Made by a program: the position numbers and the translations under genes. 64,000 bases of DNA. Origin: CBDAQD01 sp965275905 (GTDB lineage: Bacteria > Pseudomonadota > Alphaproteobacteria > Rhizobiales > JAJFHC01). This document shows, one piece after another, positions 35,536 to 44,635 of the stretch. The stretch spans positions 1-64,000 of the forward strand of contig CBDHYJ010000054.1 in the NCBI GenBank assembly GCA_965275905.1, written 5' to 3'. How positions within the stretch are numbered: position 1 is the stretch's first letter; the number at the start of each line of letters is the position of its first letter. The notes beneath the pieces are model-generated. The model ran no database searches. It saw only the letters and a program-made list of their open reading frames with translations, and was not told the origin of the DNA.

Positions 35536-37926
35536 ATGTCGAGCGAGCTTCAACATCTCAAGACCATCGAGCAGCGGCTGCTGTGGCTGTCGCACTGGAT
35601 GATCCACAACGCCAACAACCTGCGCGACAAGGAAGACGGGCTGAAGGTGGGCGGACACCAGGCCTCGTCGGCGTCCATGGTGTCGATCATGACAGCGCTC
35701 TACTTCTCCGTGCTGCGCCCTGAAGACCGCGTCGCCGTGAAGCCTCATGCCTCGCCTGTGTTCCATGCTATCCAGTATCTCATGGGCAATCAGGACCTGG
35801 ACCGCATGAAGAACTTCCGCGGTTACGGGGGCGTTCAGTCCTATCCGTCCCGCACCAAGGACGTCGACGACGTCGACTTCTCGACCGGCTCGGTCGGCCT
35901 CGGCGTCGCCATCACCGCCTTCGCGTCCATCGTCCAGGACTACATCAAGGCCAAGGACTGGGGCAGCGATCTCGACCTCGGCCGCATGATCGCGCTCGTC
36001 GGCGATGCCGAGCTTGACGAGGGCAATATCTACGAATGCCTGCAGGAAGGCTGGAAGCACGACCTGCGCAACTGCTGGTGGATCATCGACTACAACCGCC
36101 AGTCCCTCGACGGCGTCGTCCGCGAGGGCCTGTGGCAGCGCATCGAGGCCTCGTTCCGGGCCTTCGGCTGGGACGTCGTGCTGATGAAATACGGCGTCCT
36201 CCAGCGCGCGGCCTTCGAGGAGCCGGGCGGGGAAAAACTGAGGGCCTGGATCGACGCCTGCCCGAACCAGCTCTATTCCGCGCTGACCTATCAGGGCGGT
36301 GCCGTCTGGCGCAGACGCCTGATGGACGATCTGGGCGACCAGGGCGACGTGACCGCGCTGCTGGACCGGCGCTCCGACGATGAACTGGCGGCCCTGATGG
36401 AAAACCTCGGCGGCAACTGCGTCGAGACCCTGGTCGAGGCTTTCGAGGCGATCGATCATGACCGGCCGGTCTGTTTCCTGGCCTACACGATCAAGGGATG
36501 GGGCACGCCGCTCGCCGGCCACAAGGACAACCATGCGGGTCTGATGAACCGGCAGCAGATGGACGAGTGGCAGCAGCACATGGGTGTGCCTGTGGGTCAG
36601 GAGTGGGAGCCGTTCGCCACGGTCGGGGACGAGGCCGGCTTGCGCGCCTTTCTTGGCGACGTGCCGTTCTTCGCGAAGGGCACGCGCCGCTTCACCGACC
36701 GCGCCATGCCGTCGCCGCATGTCGATCTGCCGGCGGACCGGGAGGTCTCGACCCAGATGGGTTTCGGCAGGATTCTCGACGCCATTTCGCGCGAGGACAG
36801 CGACCTGGCAGCGCGCATCGTCACCACATCGCCCGACGTCACCGTCTCGACCAATCTCGGGCCCTGGGTCAACCGCCGCGGCCTGTTCGCCAGGAATGAG
36901 CTTGAAGACACGTTCCAGAGCGAGCGCATCCCGTCGACCCAGAAATGGACCTTCCGCCCGGACGGTCAGCACATCGAGCTCGGCATTGCGGAGATGAACC
37001 TGTTCCTGCTGCTGGGCGCAGCGGGCCTGTCGCATTCCCTGTTCGGCAAGCGGTTGCTGCCGGTCGGCACGGTCTACGATCCGTTCGTCGCCCGCGGCCT
37101 CGATGCCCTCAACTACGCCTGCTACCAGGACGCGCGCTTCATGATCGTCGGCACGCCGTCGGGCGTGACACTGGCGCCGGAAGGCGGCGCGCACCAGTCC
37201 ATCGGTGCGCCGCTCATCGGTATGAGCCAGGACGGTCTGGCGTCGTTCGAGCCGGCCTATCTCGACGAGCTTGCCGTCATCATGCAATGGGCCTTCGACT
37301 ACATGCAGCGCGACGGCGAGGGCGATCCGGACGAGCGCACCTGGCTGCGCGACGAGACCGGCGGTTCGGTCTACCTGAGGCTCTCGACCAGACCGCTGGA
37401 GCAGCCGGCCAAGCGTCTCGACGATAGTTTCCGGCAGGGCACGATCGACGGCGCCTACTGGTGGCGCGAGCCGGGTCCGAACTGCGACCTCGTGATAGCC
37501 TATCAGGGCGCCGTCGCGCCCGAGGCCATTGGCGCCGCCGGCATTCTCGCCGAGCACCGGCGCGATATCGGCGTGCTGGCCGTGACCTCCGCCGACCGCC
37601 TGAACGCGGGGTGGACGGCGGCCCAGCGTGACCGCGCACGCGGCAACCGCAAGGCGGCAAGCCACGTCGAGCGGCTGTTCTCACGCCTGCCGCGCCACTG
37701 CGTGGTGCTCACCGTGGTCGACGGCCATCCCGCCACGCTGTCATGGCTTGGCGCAGTCGCCGGCCACAAGACGGTACCGCTCGGCGTCGAGCACTTCGGC
37801 CAGACCGGCACGATCCAGGATCTCTACCGCCATCACGGCATCGACCGGGACGGCATTGTCGATCAGGCGCAGGGCGCGCTGCCGACGGTCAAGGAGATGG
37901 CGCGCGCCGTCAGGGCGGCGGATTAG
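35536..37926 (+). CDS. Thiamine diphosphate-dependent 2-oxoacid dehydrogenase E1-like protein (AceE/MdeB-like)
   Basis: A 796-residue transketolase-fold protein from ATG 35536 (814 if an upstream TTG at 35482 is used). The N-terminal half closely follows homodimeric pyruvate dehydrogenase E1: GGHQASSASM, KPHASPVFHAIQYL, SYPSRTKDVDDVDFSTGSVGLGV. The ThDP motif GDAELDEGN...IIDYN begins near residue 156. It is shorter than AceE (about 890), with a truncated C-terminal third. It is downstream of the 2-oxobutyrate-producing ACC deaminase and resembles the layout of mdeA-mdeB in Pseudomonas putida, where MdeB is an E1-like protein acting on 2-oxobutyrate. I infer the same role here. No E2 or E3 gene is adjacent. 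Confidence 0.82.
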   Translation: MSSELQHLKTIEQRLLWLSHWMIHNANNLRDKEDGLKVGGHQASSASMVSIMTALYFSVLRPEDRVAVKPHASPVFHAIQYLMGNQDLDRMKNFRGYGGVQSYPSRTKDVDDVDFSTGSVGLGVAITAFASIVQDYIKAKDWGSDLDLGRMIALVGDAELDEGNIYECLQEGWKHDLRNCWWIIDYNRQSLDGVVREGLWQRIEASFRAFGWDVVLMKYGVLQRAAFEEPGGEKLRAWIDACPNQLYSALTYQGGAVWRRRLMDDLGDQGDVTALLDRRSDDELAALMENLGGNCVETLVEAFEAIDHDRPVCFLAYTIKGWGTPLAGHKDNHAGLMNRQQMDEWQQHMGVPVGQEWEPFATVGDEAGLRAFLGDVPFFAKGTRRFTDRAMPSPHVDLPADREVSTQMGFGRILDAISREDSDLAARIVTTSPDVTVSTNLGPWVNRRGLFARNELEDTFQSERIPSTQKWTFRPDGQHIELGIAEMNLFLLLGAAGLSHSLFGKRLLPVGTVYDPFVARGLDALNYACYQDARFMIVGTPSGVTLAPEGGAHQSIGAPLIGMSQDGLASFEPAYLDELAVIMQWAFDYMQRDGEGDPDERTWLRDETGGSVYLRLSTRPLEQPAKRLDDSFRQGTIDGAYWWREPGPNCDLVIAYQGAVAPEAIGAAGILAEHRRDIGVLAVTSADRLNAGWTAAQRDRARGNRKAASHVERLFSRLPRHCVVLTVVDGHPATLSWLGAVAGHKTVPLGVEHFGQTGTIQDLYRHHGIDRDGIVDQAQGALPTVKEMARAVRAAD

Positions 37927-37957
37927 CGGTGCGCCGGCAGCAGTGGGCAGGACAGCG

Positions 37958-38266
37958 ATGATACAGGTCATCTACCGCTGGCGGGTCGCCCCGGAAAACC
38001 GGGAAGCGTTCCTCGCCGCCTGGGAACGGACGACGGTCGCCATCCGCGAAACGACAGAGGGCGCGCGGGGCAGCTTCTGCGTTGTCGGTGTCGACGATCC
38101 GTCGATCATTCTCACCATCGCCAAATGGGACCGGCTGGATCAGTGGCGTGCCTTCGTTGCGGAAGCGAAGACGACGGCGATGAAGGAGATGCACGCGCTC
38201 GGGATCCAGGTCTCCCACGAAGCCTTCGAACAGGCTGGCGACTTTACCGTCCTCACTAAATCGTGA
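37958..38266 (+). CDS. Antibiotic biosynthesis monooxygenase (ABM) domain protein
   Basis: A 102-residue ferredoxin-fold protein, MIQVIYRWRVAPENREAFLAAWERTT with FCVVGVDDPSIILTIAKWDRLDQW, matching the ABM family (Dabb-like). The start is ATG 37958, 31 bases after the previous stop. Role unknown; such proteins can be quinone-forming monooxygenases or simple sensors. Confidence 0.8.
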   Translation: MIQVIYRWRVAPENREAFLAAWERTTVAIRETTEGARGSFCVVGVDDPSIILTIAKWDRLDQWRAFVAEAKTTAMKEMHALGIQVSHEAFEQAGDFTVLTKS

Positions 38267-38339
38267 ACGCGGCGTGATCGAATTCGCCACTACCTTTCAG
38301 GAGCCTGTGTAATTGGGTGCAAACAGGGAGAAAATCAGA

Positions 38340-38948
38340 ATGCAGATGCCGAAAATCCGGAAAACCCTGGGCGCGGCGGCGCTCGTCGTTGGAATGGCCC
38401 TGCCGGTCTCGTCCGCGCTGGCCGCGGAAACCTACTGGACCGATCAGGGGCACACGGAAGTGCGCTTCGGCTGGAGCCATGCCGGCGTGTCGATCCAGCA
38501 CGGCGAATTCACCAAGGCGAAGGGCAAGCTCAGCCTTGATCCGGACAATGTGGAGAAGTCTTCAATCGAGGTCACGATCGATGCGACAAGCGTGTCGACC
38601 GGATTCGAAGCCCTCGACAAGCATCTCAAGAGCAAGGATTTCCTTGAGGTCGAGACCTATCCGACCATCACGTTCAAGAGCACGTCGGTGAAGAAGACCG
38701 GCGATGACACGGCAGACGTGACCGGCGACCTCACGATCCACGGCGTTACCCAGCCGGTGACGCTGAAGACCAAGCTGACCCACCGCGGACCGCACCCGGT
38801 GGCGAAATTCATCGACTACTACAAGGGCAACTGGGTCGCCTTTTCCGCGACCGCCGAGATTGATCATCAGGCATTCAAGGTCGGTTCGTTCTCGACCGGG
38901 CCGATTTCGATCATGATCTCTACGGAACTCAAAGACCGCGAGAACTGA
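38340..38948 (+). CDS. YceI-family periplasmic protein
   Basis: A protein of about 202 residues (ATG at 38340 or 38346). The signal peptide ALVVGMALPVSSALA ends before AETYW. The YceI beta-barrel motifs are GHTEVRFGWSHAGVS, DATSVSTGFEALDKHLKSKDFLEV and DLTIHGVTQPVTL. The family binds isoprenoid-like lipids in the periplasm. A hairpin separates it from the convergent DUF1989 gene. Confidence 0.9.
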   Translation: MQMPKIRKTLGAAALVVGMALPVSSALAAETYWTDQGHTEVRFGWSHAGVSIQHGEFTKAKGKLSLDPDNVEKSSIEVTIDATSVSTGFEALDKHLKSKDFLEVETYPTITFKSTSVKKTGDDTADVTGDLTIHGVTQPVTLKTKLTHRGPHPVAKFIDYYKGNWVAFSATAEIDHQAFKVGSFSTGPISIMISTELKDREN

Positions 38949-38968
38949 CAGGTCCTCGCAGTTGACGG

Positions 38969-38994
38969 CCGGTGGGCGCTGCGGGGCCCGCCGG
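38969..38994. terminator. Bidirectional hairpin between convergent genes
   Basis: CCGGTGGGC and GCCCGCCGG form a 9-base stem with one mismatch and an 8-base loop, between the stops of the YceI and DUF1989 genes. Confidence 0.45.
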
Positions 38995-39007
38995 ATCGTT
39001 ACCGTGT

Positions 39008-39613
39008 CTAGATCGCGGCCACGATCTCATAGTGCACTTCGGTCGGTACGCAGTTTTCGCCGTTGACCGGCAGGATGTCCTGCGGACAGGTCGACATGGC
39101 GACCACGCAATCCATGTGCGCGCGCAGCACCACGTAGTCGCCGGGCTTGGACTTGGGCGCATCGAATGACAGGCCGCCTTCCGCCGTCCAAGGGATATTC
39201 ATGAACACATTGAGCGGTGACGGGGTTTCGGGAACCTCGAAACCGAGCTCCTTCATGCCGGCCGCAAGATTGTCCGTGCAGTTGTCGTGATACTCGGTGC
39301 AGCCGAGCAGGCCGTAGCGGTAGTTGTCGCAGGCCGCCATGAGCGTGTCATGGATGCCGGGCGACGTGTCCTCTTCAAGCGTCAGGATGGCGCGGCGCCG
39401 GTTGGTGTAGAGCGGCTCGCCCAGCACCGGCATCATCTGCGTGAGCGTCGCACGCGTGTGCTCCATGGACATGAACTCTGTGATGTCCGGCAGGGCGAAG
39501 GCCCAGGTGTCGACCACCTGCGAGCCGTGCGTGTTGATGATCCTGATGGCTTCGCCCGAGGCCAGTTTTGCCGCCTTGCCGCGCCGCGCGGGCACGGTGA
39601 ATTGCTCACTCAT
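39008..39613 (-). CDS. DUF1989 (urea carboxylase-associated) family protein
   Basis: A 201-residue protein. INTHGSQVVDTWAF, SMEHTRATLTQM, NYRYGLLGCTEYHDNC and PLNVFMNIPW are hallmark DUF1989 segments. The family is often linked to urea or amine catabolism; the exact reaction is not established. A single gene here, 27 bases upstream of the YbdK-type gene on the same strand. Confidence 0.85.
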   Translation of the reverse strand: MSEQFTVPARRGKAAKLASGEAIRIINTHGSQVVDTWAFALPDITEFMSMEHTRATLTQMMPVLGEPLYTNRRRAILTLEEDTSPGIHDTLMAACDNYRYGLLGCTEYHDNCTDNLAAGMKELGFEVPETPSPLNVFMNIPWTAEGGLSFDAPKSKPGDYVVLRAHMDCVVAMSTCPQDILPVNGENCVPTEVHYEIVAAI

Positions 39614-39640
39614 TGTTCACTCCCTCGCCGGAATTGGCCG

Positions 39641-40783
39641 TCAGCCGCCGACCCCGGCCATGGTCTCCTCGATCAGGCCGTCGACGACCGAGCACAGGGC
39701 TTCACGGTCGTCGGCGCCGTCGGCGCGGGCGGCCTCGAACCGCTGCAACTGCCGGTCGGCGCTGGTGCCGCGCTCCAAAATGGTGCGGGCGTGATCGATC
39801 TCGTTCATGCAGCCGAGATGTTCGGCATCCTCGCGGACGAGTTCGATGATCTCTTCCAGCAGGTCCTTGTAGGCCACAACTTCGCCGCGGCCGAAATCAA
39901 CGAGGCCCTGCTCGAAGCCGTAGCGCTGGGCGCGCCAGCGGTTCTCGTCGATCAGGAAGCGCGAGTAGGCGCGCCAGCGCTGGTTGTCGCGCCGCAGACG
40001 GTACAGCATGCGCGTCAGGCAGACGTAGAGTGCGGCGATGCACACCGTGTCGTCCAGGTAGGTGCAGACATCGGCGATACGCATCTCCAGCGTCGGGAAG
40101 CGCGCGCTCGGCCGGAGATCCCACCACACCTTCGTGGCATCCTCGATCAGCCCGGCGTTGACCAGCGTGCCGACGGTTCGCTCGTATTCGCTGAAGCTCG
40201 AGAACTGCTCGGGCAGTCCGGTCCGCGGCATCTCGTCGAATACGGCGAGCCGGTAGGACTTGAGGCCCGTGCGCCGGCCCTGCCAGAACGGCGAAGATGT
40301 CGTCAAGGCAAGCAGATGCGGCAGGAAGTAGGGCAACTGGTTGAACAGATCAACCCGCAGGTCCTCATGCTCTATGGCGACATGCACGTGCATGCCGCAG
40401 ATCAGCATCCGCTGCACGACCACCTGCATGTCTTTGGCCAGAATGTCGTAGCGCTCCCTCGGCGTATGGCGCTGCTCGGCCCAGTTGGCGAACGGGTGCG
40501 TGGAGGCGGCGATCGGGGCAAGACCGTACTTGCCGGCGACCTCGGCGACGGCCGCCCGCAGCTTGCCGAGTTCCTGGCGGGCATCCGCGATTGTCCCGCA
40601 GACCCGCGTGCCGACTTCGATCTGGCACTGCAGGAACTCCGGACTGACCTGTCCGGAGAGCAGTTCCTCGCATTCGGCCATCAGGTCCTTCGGTGCCTCG
40701 CGCACGAGATCACGCGTCGATTTGTCGACGAGCAGGTATTCCTCCTCGACGCCCAGGGTAAAGGTCGGTTCCGTCATGCTCAT
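39641..40783 (-). CDS. Carboxylate-amine ligase, YbdK-type (GCS2 family)
   Basis: A 380-residue glutamate-cysteine-ligase-like enzyme. GVEEEYLLVD at the N-terminus, IEVGTRVCGTIADARQEL, CGMHVHVAIEHEDLRVDL and DLRPSARFPTLEMRIADV are the ATP-grasp GCS2 landmarks. YbdK-like proteins join a carboxylate with an amine; the substrate is unknown. Start chosen at ATG 40783 (or 40777). Confidence 0.87.
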   Translation of the reverse strand: MSMTEPTFTLGVEEEYLLVDKSTRDLVREAPKDLMAECEELLSGQVSPEFLQCQIEVGTRVCGTIADARQELGKLRAAVAEVAGKYGLAPIAASTHPFANWAEQRHTPRERYDILAKDMQVVVQRMLICGMHVHVAIEHEDLRVDLFNQLPYFLPHLLALTTSSPFWQGRRTGLKSYRLAVFDEMPRTGLPEQFSSFSEYERTVGTLVNAGLIEDATKVWWDLRPSARFPTLEMRIADVCTYLDDTVCIAALYVCLTRMLYRLRRDNQRWRAYSRFLIDENRWRAQRYGFEQGLVDFGRGEVVAYKDLLEEIIELVREDAEHLGCMNEIDHARTILERGTSADRQLQRFEAARADGADDREALCSVVDGLIEETMAGVGG

Positions 40784-40893
40784 GGGCTTCAGTGTTGCAT
40801 AACGGGCACGCATGATCATCGGCAAAATTTTGCTTGGGAAATCATGTTGTTGGGGCTGGAATACGTCCGCGGGTTGCGAGTAGTATCCCCGCC

Positions 40894-41667
40894 ATGGCGA
40901 ACGTGGCTGTCGACTTCGGTCGCACTTCTGAAGATTACAGGGCCCACCGGGCCGGGTTCCCGGCGGAGACTTTCGACCGCCTGGAGACGTTCGGCATTGG
41001 CTTGCCCGGTCAGCGTATTGTCGACCTCGGCACCGGTACGGGGACAGTGGCGCTCGCGCTCGCCGCGCGCGGGTCGAGCGTTGTCGGCGTCGACGTCGCG
41101 GAAGAGCAGGTCGAACAGGCCAGGGCGCTCGCCACAGAGCAGGAGCATGACGTCGAGTTCGTCGTCGCACCGGCCGAGGAAACCGGTCTCGATGCCGGGA
41201 CGTTCGACATCGTCATCGCCGGGCAGTGCTGGCACTGGTTCGATCGGGAAGGGGCCGCGACCGAGGCGCGCCGGCTGCTCAAGCCCGACGGCACGATCGT
41301 GATCGCGCATTTCGACTGGCTGCCCCTGCCGGGCAATGTGGTCGAGGTCACCGAGACGCTGATCACCAAGGCAAATCCCCTGTGGCAGATGGCGGGCGGA
41401 AGCGGCGTCTATCCGGCGTGGTTCATGGATCTCTCGCTGGGCGGCTTCGCCGATCTGGAGAGTTTTTCGTTCGATGTTGTGGTGCCCTACAGCCACGATG
41501 ACTGGCGCGGCCGCATCCGGGCCAGCGCCGCCATCGGCGCGACGCTGCCGGACGACTCCGTGAAACGCTTCGACAAGGGGCTAGCCGGCACGCTCAAGGC
41601 GCGCTACCCGAACGAACCCCTCGACATCCCGCACCGGGTCTGGGTGCTGATCGGCCGCCGCGCGTGA
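40894..41667 (+). CDS. Class I SAM-dependent methyltransferase
   Basis: A 257-residue methyltransferase. Motif I is IVDLGTGTGTVALALA, the second motif VVGVDVAEEQVEQA, and the catalytic region FDIVIAGQCWHWFDREGAATEARRLLKPDGTIV is typical of the Methyltransf_11 family. ATG 40894 was chosen over an upstream GTG/ATG since the latter region overlaps the YbdK promoter. Substrate unknown. Confidence 0.85.
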   Translation: MANVAVDFGRTSEDYRAHRAGFPAETFDRLETFGIGLPGQRIVDLGTGTGTVALALAARGSSVVGVDVAEEQVEQARALATEQEHDVEFVVAPAEETGLDAGTFDIVIAGQCWHWFDREGAATEARRLLKPDGTIVIAHFDWLPLPGNVVEVTETLITKANPLWQMAGGSGVYPAWFMDLSLGGFADLESFSFDVVVPYSHDDWRGRIRASAAIGATLPDDSVKRFDKGLAGTLKARYPNEPLDIPHRVWVLIGRRA

Positions 41668-41701
41668 CGCGGATCCGGCACCGGACTTACACGCACCTGG
41701 A

Positions 41702-43096
41702 CTAGATAACCAGTGCGCTGCTCTCCGGCGGGCCTTCGAGCAAATTGGCGATTATGTCCAGACCGGCACGCACGCGATCGTCCGAGACCTCGTGGCTGAG
41801 GCACAGCCTGACCGCATTTGGTGCGTCGGCCGGTTCGATCGCAAAGGTCTCCGCTGTCGTGAGCCTGACACCCTGCCGCTCGGCTTCCGCACGGAACTGA
41901 TCCCGACGCCAGGGCGGCGGAAGGTCGAGCAGGATGTGGAAGCCGCCCGTGCCGGCCCTGAAGCAGCCGTCAGGCAGGCACCGTTTCGCGAGGTCGAGAC
42001 GATTTGCAGTGTTGCTCCTTTGTGCCTCATTTAGGCGGTCGGCGGTTCCGTCGTTGATCCAGATGCTGGCAACCTCGGCCATAAGCGGGGGCGGCATCCA
42101 GCAGGACAGCGTAACGGCGCTCCGCACGGACCGGACGTGGTTTTCAGGAGCGCTCAGATAGCCGACCCGAAGGCCGGGCGCCAGGCTCTTTGACACGCTG
42201 CTCAGATAGAACGTGCGTTCGGGCGCATGACAGGCGATCGGTCGGGGCCGCTGCGGTGGCAGGAATCCGAAGACATCGTCCTCGATAACGAGAAGGTCGT
42301 GTCTTCGCGCAATTGATGCAATCTCCGCTCTCCGGTCGTCATCCATCGTCACGGTTGTCGGAGTCTGAAGTGTCGGCAGGCAGTAAAGCGCCTTTGCCGC
42401 CGTCGTCCTGCACACCCCATCGAGCGCTTCGGGAACGAGGCCGCCGTCGTCGATCGTCACCGGCAGGATCCGAAGGTTGAGTTGCTGTGCCATCGCTTTC
42501 ACCGGCGCATAGGTCAGGGCTTCGGTGAGCAGCACATCCCCCGGACGCAGGGTCGCCATGAGGGCGACGAACAGCCCGTGCTGCGCGCCAAGCGTCAGCA
42601 CGATGCCGGAGGCGTCCCGCTCGAGCCCGATCTGTGTCAGCCATTTTGCGCCGGCGGCGGTATGCCGGGCCTGATCGCCGTCGGTCTGATAGTCCAGCAT
42701 TGATGCCAGGCTTGGAGACCGTTTGAGTTCGCCGAGGGTTGCGGCGAGCGCTCGAGCACTTTCGCCCGGCATGGGCAGGTTATGCGCGAAGTCGATCGGG
42801 CCGGAGGCGGGCCGCGTCATGTCCGCGTGATCGGAATAGGGCGTCGCATGGCCGGCCGCACGGACGTAGGTGCCGCGGCCGACTTCACCGGCCAGAAATC
42901 CGCGCTCCGTCGCCGCATCGTAACCCCGCGTTACCGTACTGAGAGAGAGGCCGAGATCGTAGGCAAGGTCTCTCTGGGGCGGCAGCCGTTCGCCCGCTAC
43001 CAGATCGCCCGATGCCACGGCTTCACCGATCGCATCGGCAATCTGCAGGTATTTGGGTCCTGTTCTGGACTTCAGGTCTGGCTGCCAGATTGTCAT
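41702..43096 (-). CDS. MocR-family regulator (GntR HTH plus aminotransferase domain)
   Basis: A 464-residue protein. The N-terminal HTH (YLQIADAIGEAVASGDLVAGERLPPQRDLAYDLGLSLSTVTRGYDAATERGFL) is GntR-like; the rest is a class I aminotransferase fold. The PLP lysine lies in SSVSKSLAPGLRVGYL. Such regulators use PLP or an amino-acid aldimine to sense a ligand. It is divergent from an EamA transporter gene, a common pairing, and probably controls it. Confidence 0.9.
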   Translation of the reverse strand: MTIWQPDLKSRTGPKYLQIADAIGEAVASGDLVAGERLPPQRDLAYDLGLSLSTVTRGYDAATERGFLAGEVGRGTYVRAAGHATPYSDHADMTRPASGPIDFAHNLPMPGESARALAATLGELKRSPSLASMLDYQTDGDQARHTAAGAKWLTQIGLERDASGIVLTLGAQHGLFVALMATLRPGDVLLTEALTYAPVKAMAQQLNLRILPVTIDDGGLVPEALDGVCRTTAAKALYCLPTLQTPTTVTMDDDRRAEIASIARRHDLLVIEDDVFGFLPPQRPRPIACHAPERTFYLSSVSKSLAPGLRVGYLSAPENHVRSVRSAVTLSCWMPPPLMAEVASIWINDGTADRLNEAQRSNTANRLDLAKRCLPDGCFRAGTGGFHILLDLPPPWRRDQFRAEAERQGVRLTTAETFAIEPADAPNAVRLCLSHEVSDDRVRAGLDIIANLLEGPPESSALVI

Positions 43097-43097
43097 G

Positions 43098-43138
43098 AAT
43101 ACAATGTTTAGATTGCACTGAGAATATAATCAATACAA
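43098..43138. promoter_or_regulatory. Direct repeats between MocR and EamA genes
   Basis: AATACAA is present at 43098-43104 and 43132-43138, in the AT-rich divergent promoter region. MocR regulators usually bind direct repeats, so this is a candidate operator. Confidence 0.4.
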
Positions 43139-43212
43139 ATTGCCTTCCTTTTTTGCCGGTCAGGGGCAGGTGCGTCGGATCGAGTGTCAGTGACGGGAAG
43201 GGTGTGTTAGCG

Positions 43213-44148
43213 ATGAAACAGAAGAGCAAAGGGGTCCGGCTCGCGTTTGTCTGCCTGTTCATACTCGCGGCCATGCCGATCATCTCGAACAGCCGGCCGG
43301 CCGGCTTCGATGCCCTCAGCTTTGCGCTCTTTCTTTCGGCCTGGCAGCTTCTGTTTTCGCTGCCATTGCTGTTCCGGGAGCAGCGATCCGCGGACCGTGG
43401 GATATTCGCGGCCGGCCTTCCGCTGGACCTGAAGCGCCGGACGATAGCGATCATTCTGGTGACCGGCGCGATCTTTGGCCTCTCCACCTATGTCTACGTG
43501 CTGGCCGTGGAGAAAGCCGGTGCGATCAGCGCCGCGATCGCCATACAGGCTTATCCGCTTTTCGCGATCCTCTGGGAGACCCTGTTTCTGAAGCGCAGAA
43601 AGAGCCTTCCCGAACTGGCTTTCACCTTCCTGCTCATTGCGACGCTCTACTATCTGGTGACCGGAGGGACGGGACGTATTGCCGGATTCTCGTTCTGGTC
43701 GGTCTTCGCCCTTGGCGTGCCGTTTCTCTGGAGCGTCGCCCACGTGATCATCAAGGAGGTACTGGACCGCACGCCGATCACGCCGGCGCAGGTCACGTTT
43801 TTCCGCGTATCCGTCTCGACGGTTTTCCTCTTTGCGGTCCTGATCGCCGTATCGGGTCCCGTGGGCGTTCTGGAGACGGCGTCGAATTTCGAATTCCAGA
43901 AATTCGCCCTGGTCATGGGGCTCGTCTACTACCTGGAACTGATATTCTGGTTCTACGCCGTCCGGCATATCGACGTATCGCTGGCGAGTTCCATCACTGC
44001 GCCAACCCCGGCGCTCACGACGGTGCTTGCCGTGATGTTCCTGGGTGAGCCCGTTCATGCGTATCAGTTGGCCGCATTGTGCGTGGTCGTCCTGAGCATC
44101 TACGGCCTGCTCTTGGCCGGACAGCGGGGGGCGGCGACAGCCAGCTGA
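43213..44148 (+). CDS. EamA/DMT-family transporter
   Basis: A 311-residue inner-membrane protein with ten hydrophobic helices. FCLAVEKAGAISAAIAIQAYPLFAILWE is replaced here by LAVEKAGAISAAIAIQAYP at the end of repeat 1, and SSITAPTPALTTVLAVMFLGEP closes repeat 2. It is divergent from MocR, so its expression is likely controlled by that regulator. Substrate unknown. Confidence 0.85.
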   Translation: MKQKSKGVRLAFVCLFILAAMPIISNSRPAGFDALSFALFLSAWQLLFSLPLLFREQRSADRGIFAAGLPLDLKRRTIAIILVTGAIFGLSTYVYVLAVEKAGAISAAIAIQAYPLFAILWETLFLKRRKSLPELAFTFLLIATLYYLVTGGTGRIAGFSFWSVFALGVPFLWSVAHVIIKEVLDRTPITPAQVTFFRVSVSTVFLFAVLIAVSGPVGVLETASNFEFQKFALVMGLVYYLELIFWFYAVRHIDVSLASSITAPTPALTTVLAVMFLGEPVHAYQLAALCVVVLSIYGLLLAGQRGAATAS

Positions 44149-44174
44149 GGCCCTGGCCCCGTTCGTTTCCCATT

Positions 44175-44203
44175 CCCCGGACGAGCGTGAGCGAGATCCG
44201 GGG
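44175..44203. repeat. Hairpin/REP-like palindrome between convergent genes
   Basis: CCCCGGA and TCCGGGG form a perfect 7-base stem around GCGTGAGCG, between the EamA stop and the stop of the orphan gene. Could serve as a two-way terminator. Confidence 0.5.
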
Positions 44204-44245
44204 CCGTTAGGGGCAGCGGCCCGAGTTTGGAACGATCCGGGACCG

Positions 44246-44635
44246 TTACTGCCGCAATAACACGATATTGCTCCAGGCATCCGTCACTTCGGAGTGACCG
44301 GGACCATCTTCGCCCCAGGCTAAAGAAATTGTGACCGCTGTTGGCGTGGCGCCTTTGGCGAAGCTGGCAATTCCGGCGATCGCGTTCGCCGCAACAAGGG
44401 TTGGCGGCTGATGCGACTGGTCGTAAGCAGTTCCATGGCCGGCGAGGCTGAAGTAGACGCCGTCCGCATTGAATTGAGATCGCACAACGACACCGGTCAG
44501 ATCAAATCTTGCGGGCAAACCCTGTATTGAACTGTCCCATGTTCCCGATAACGCGCCGTTTGGCAGAACATTCAGAGTGAGTGTGCGGGTCATGCCGTGC
44601 GTCGACGCCGAATAAGTGCCGGTTAGAGTGTCCAT
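44246..44635 (-). CDS. Hypothetical protein in AT-rich DNA
   Basis: A 129-residue protein starting at ATG 44635 (an upstream in-frame ATG would add 27 residues). It is beta-rich: LTGTYSASTHGMTRTLTLNVLPNGALSGTWDSS. The opening recalls the avidin-type strand pair, but no biotin residues can be assigned. DNA at 44.6-44.9 kb is far more AT-rich than its surroundings, suggesting recent acquisition. No neighbour gives a clue. Confidence 0.55.
   Translation of the reverse strand: MDTLTGTYSASTHGMTRTLTLNVLPNGALSGTWDSSIQGLPARFDLTGVVVRSQFNADGVYFSLAGHGTAYDQSHQPPTLVAANAIAGIASFAKGATPTAVTISLAWGEDGPGHSEVTDAWSNIVLLRQ

Noticed and set aside
35473..37665. 730-codon frame antisense to the E1-like gene
   Set aside because: The sense frame has conserved ThDP motifs; the antisense product shows no domain.
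39287..41302. 671-codon frame antisense to YbdK and DUF1989 genes
   Set aside because: It crosses two genes and intergenic DNA on the other strand with no recognisable domain.
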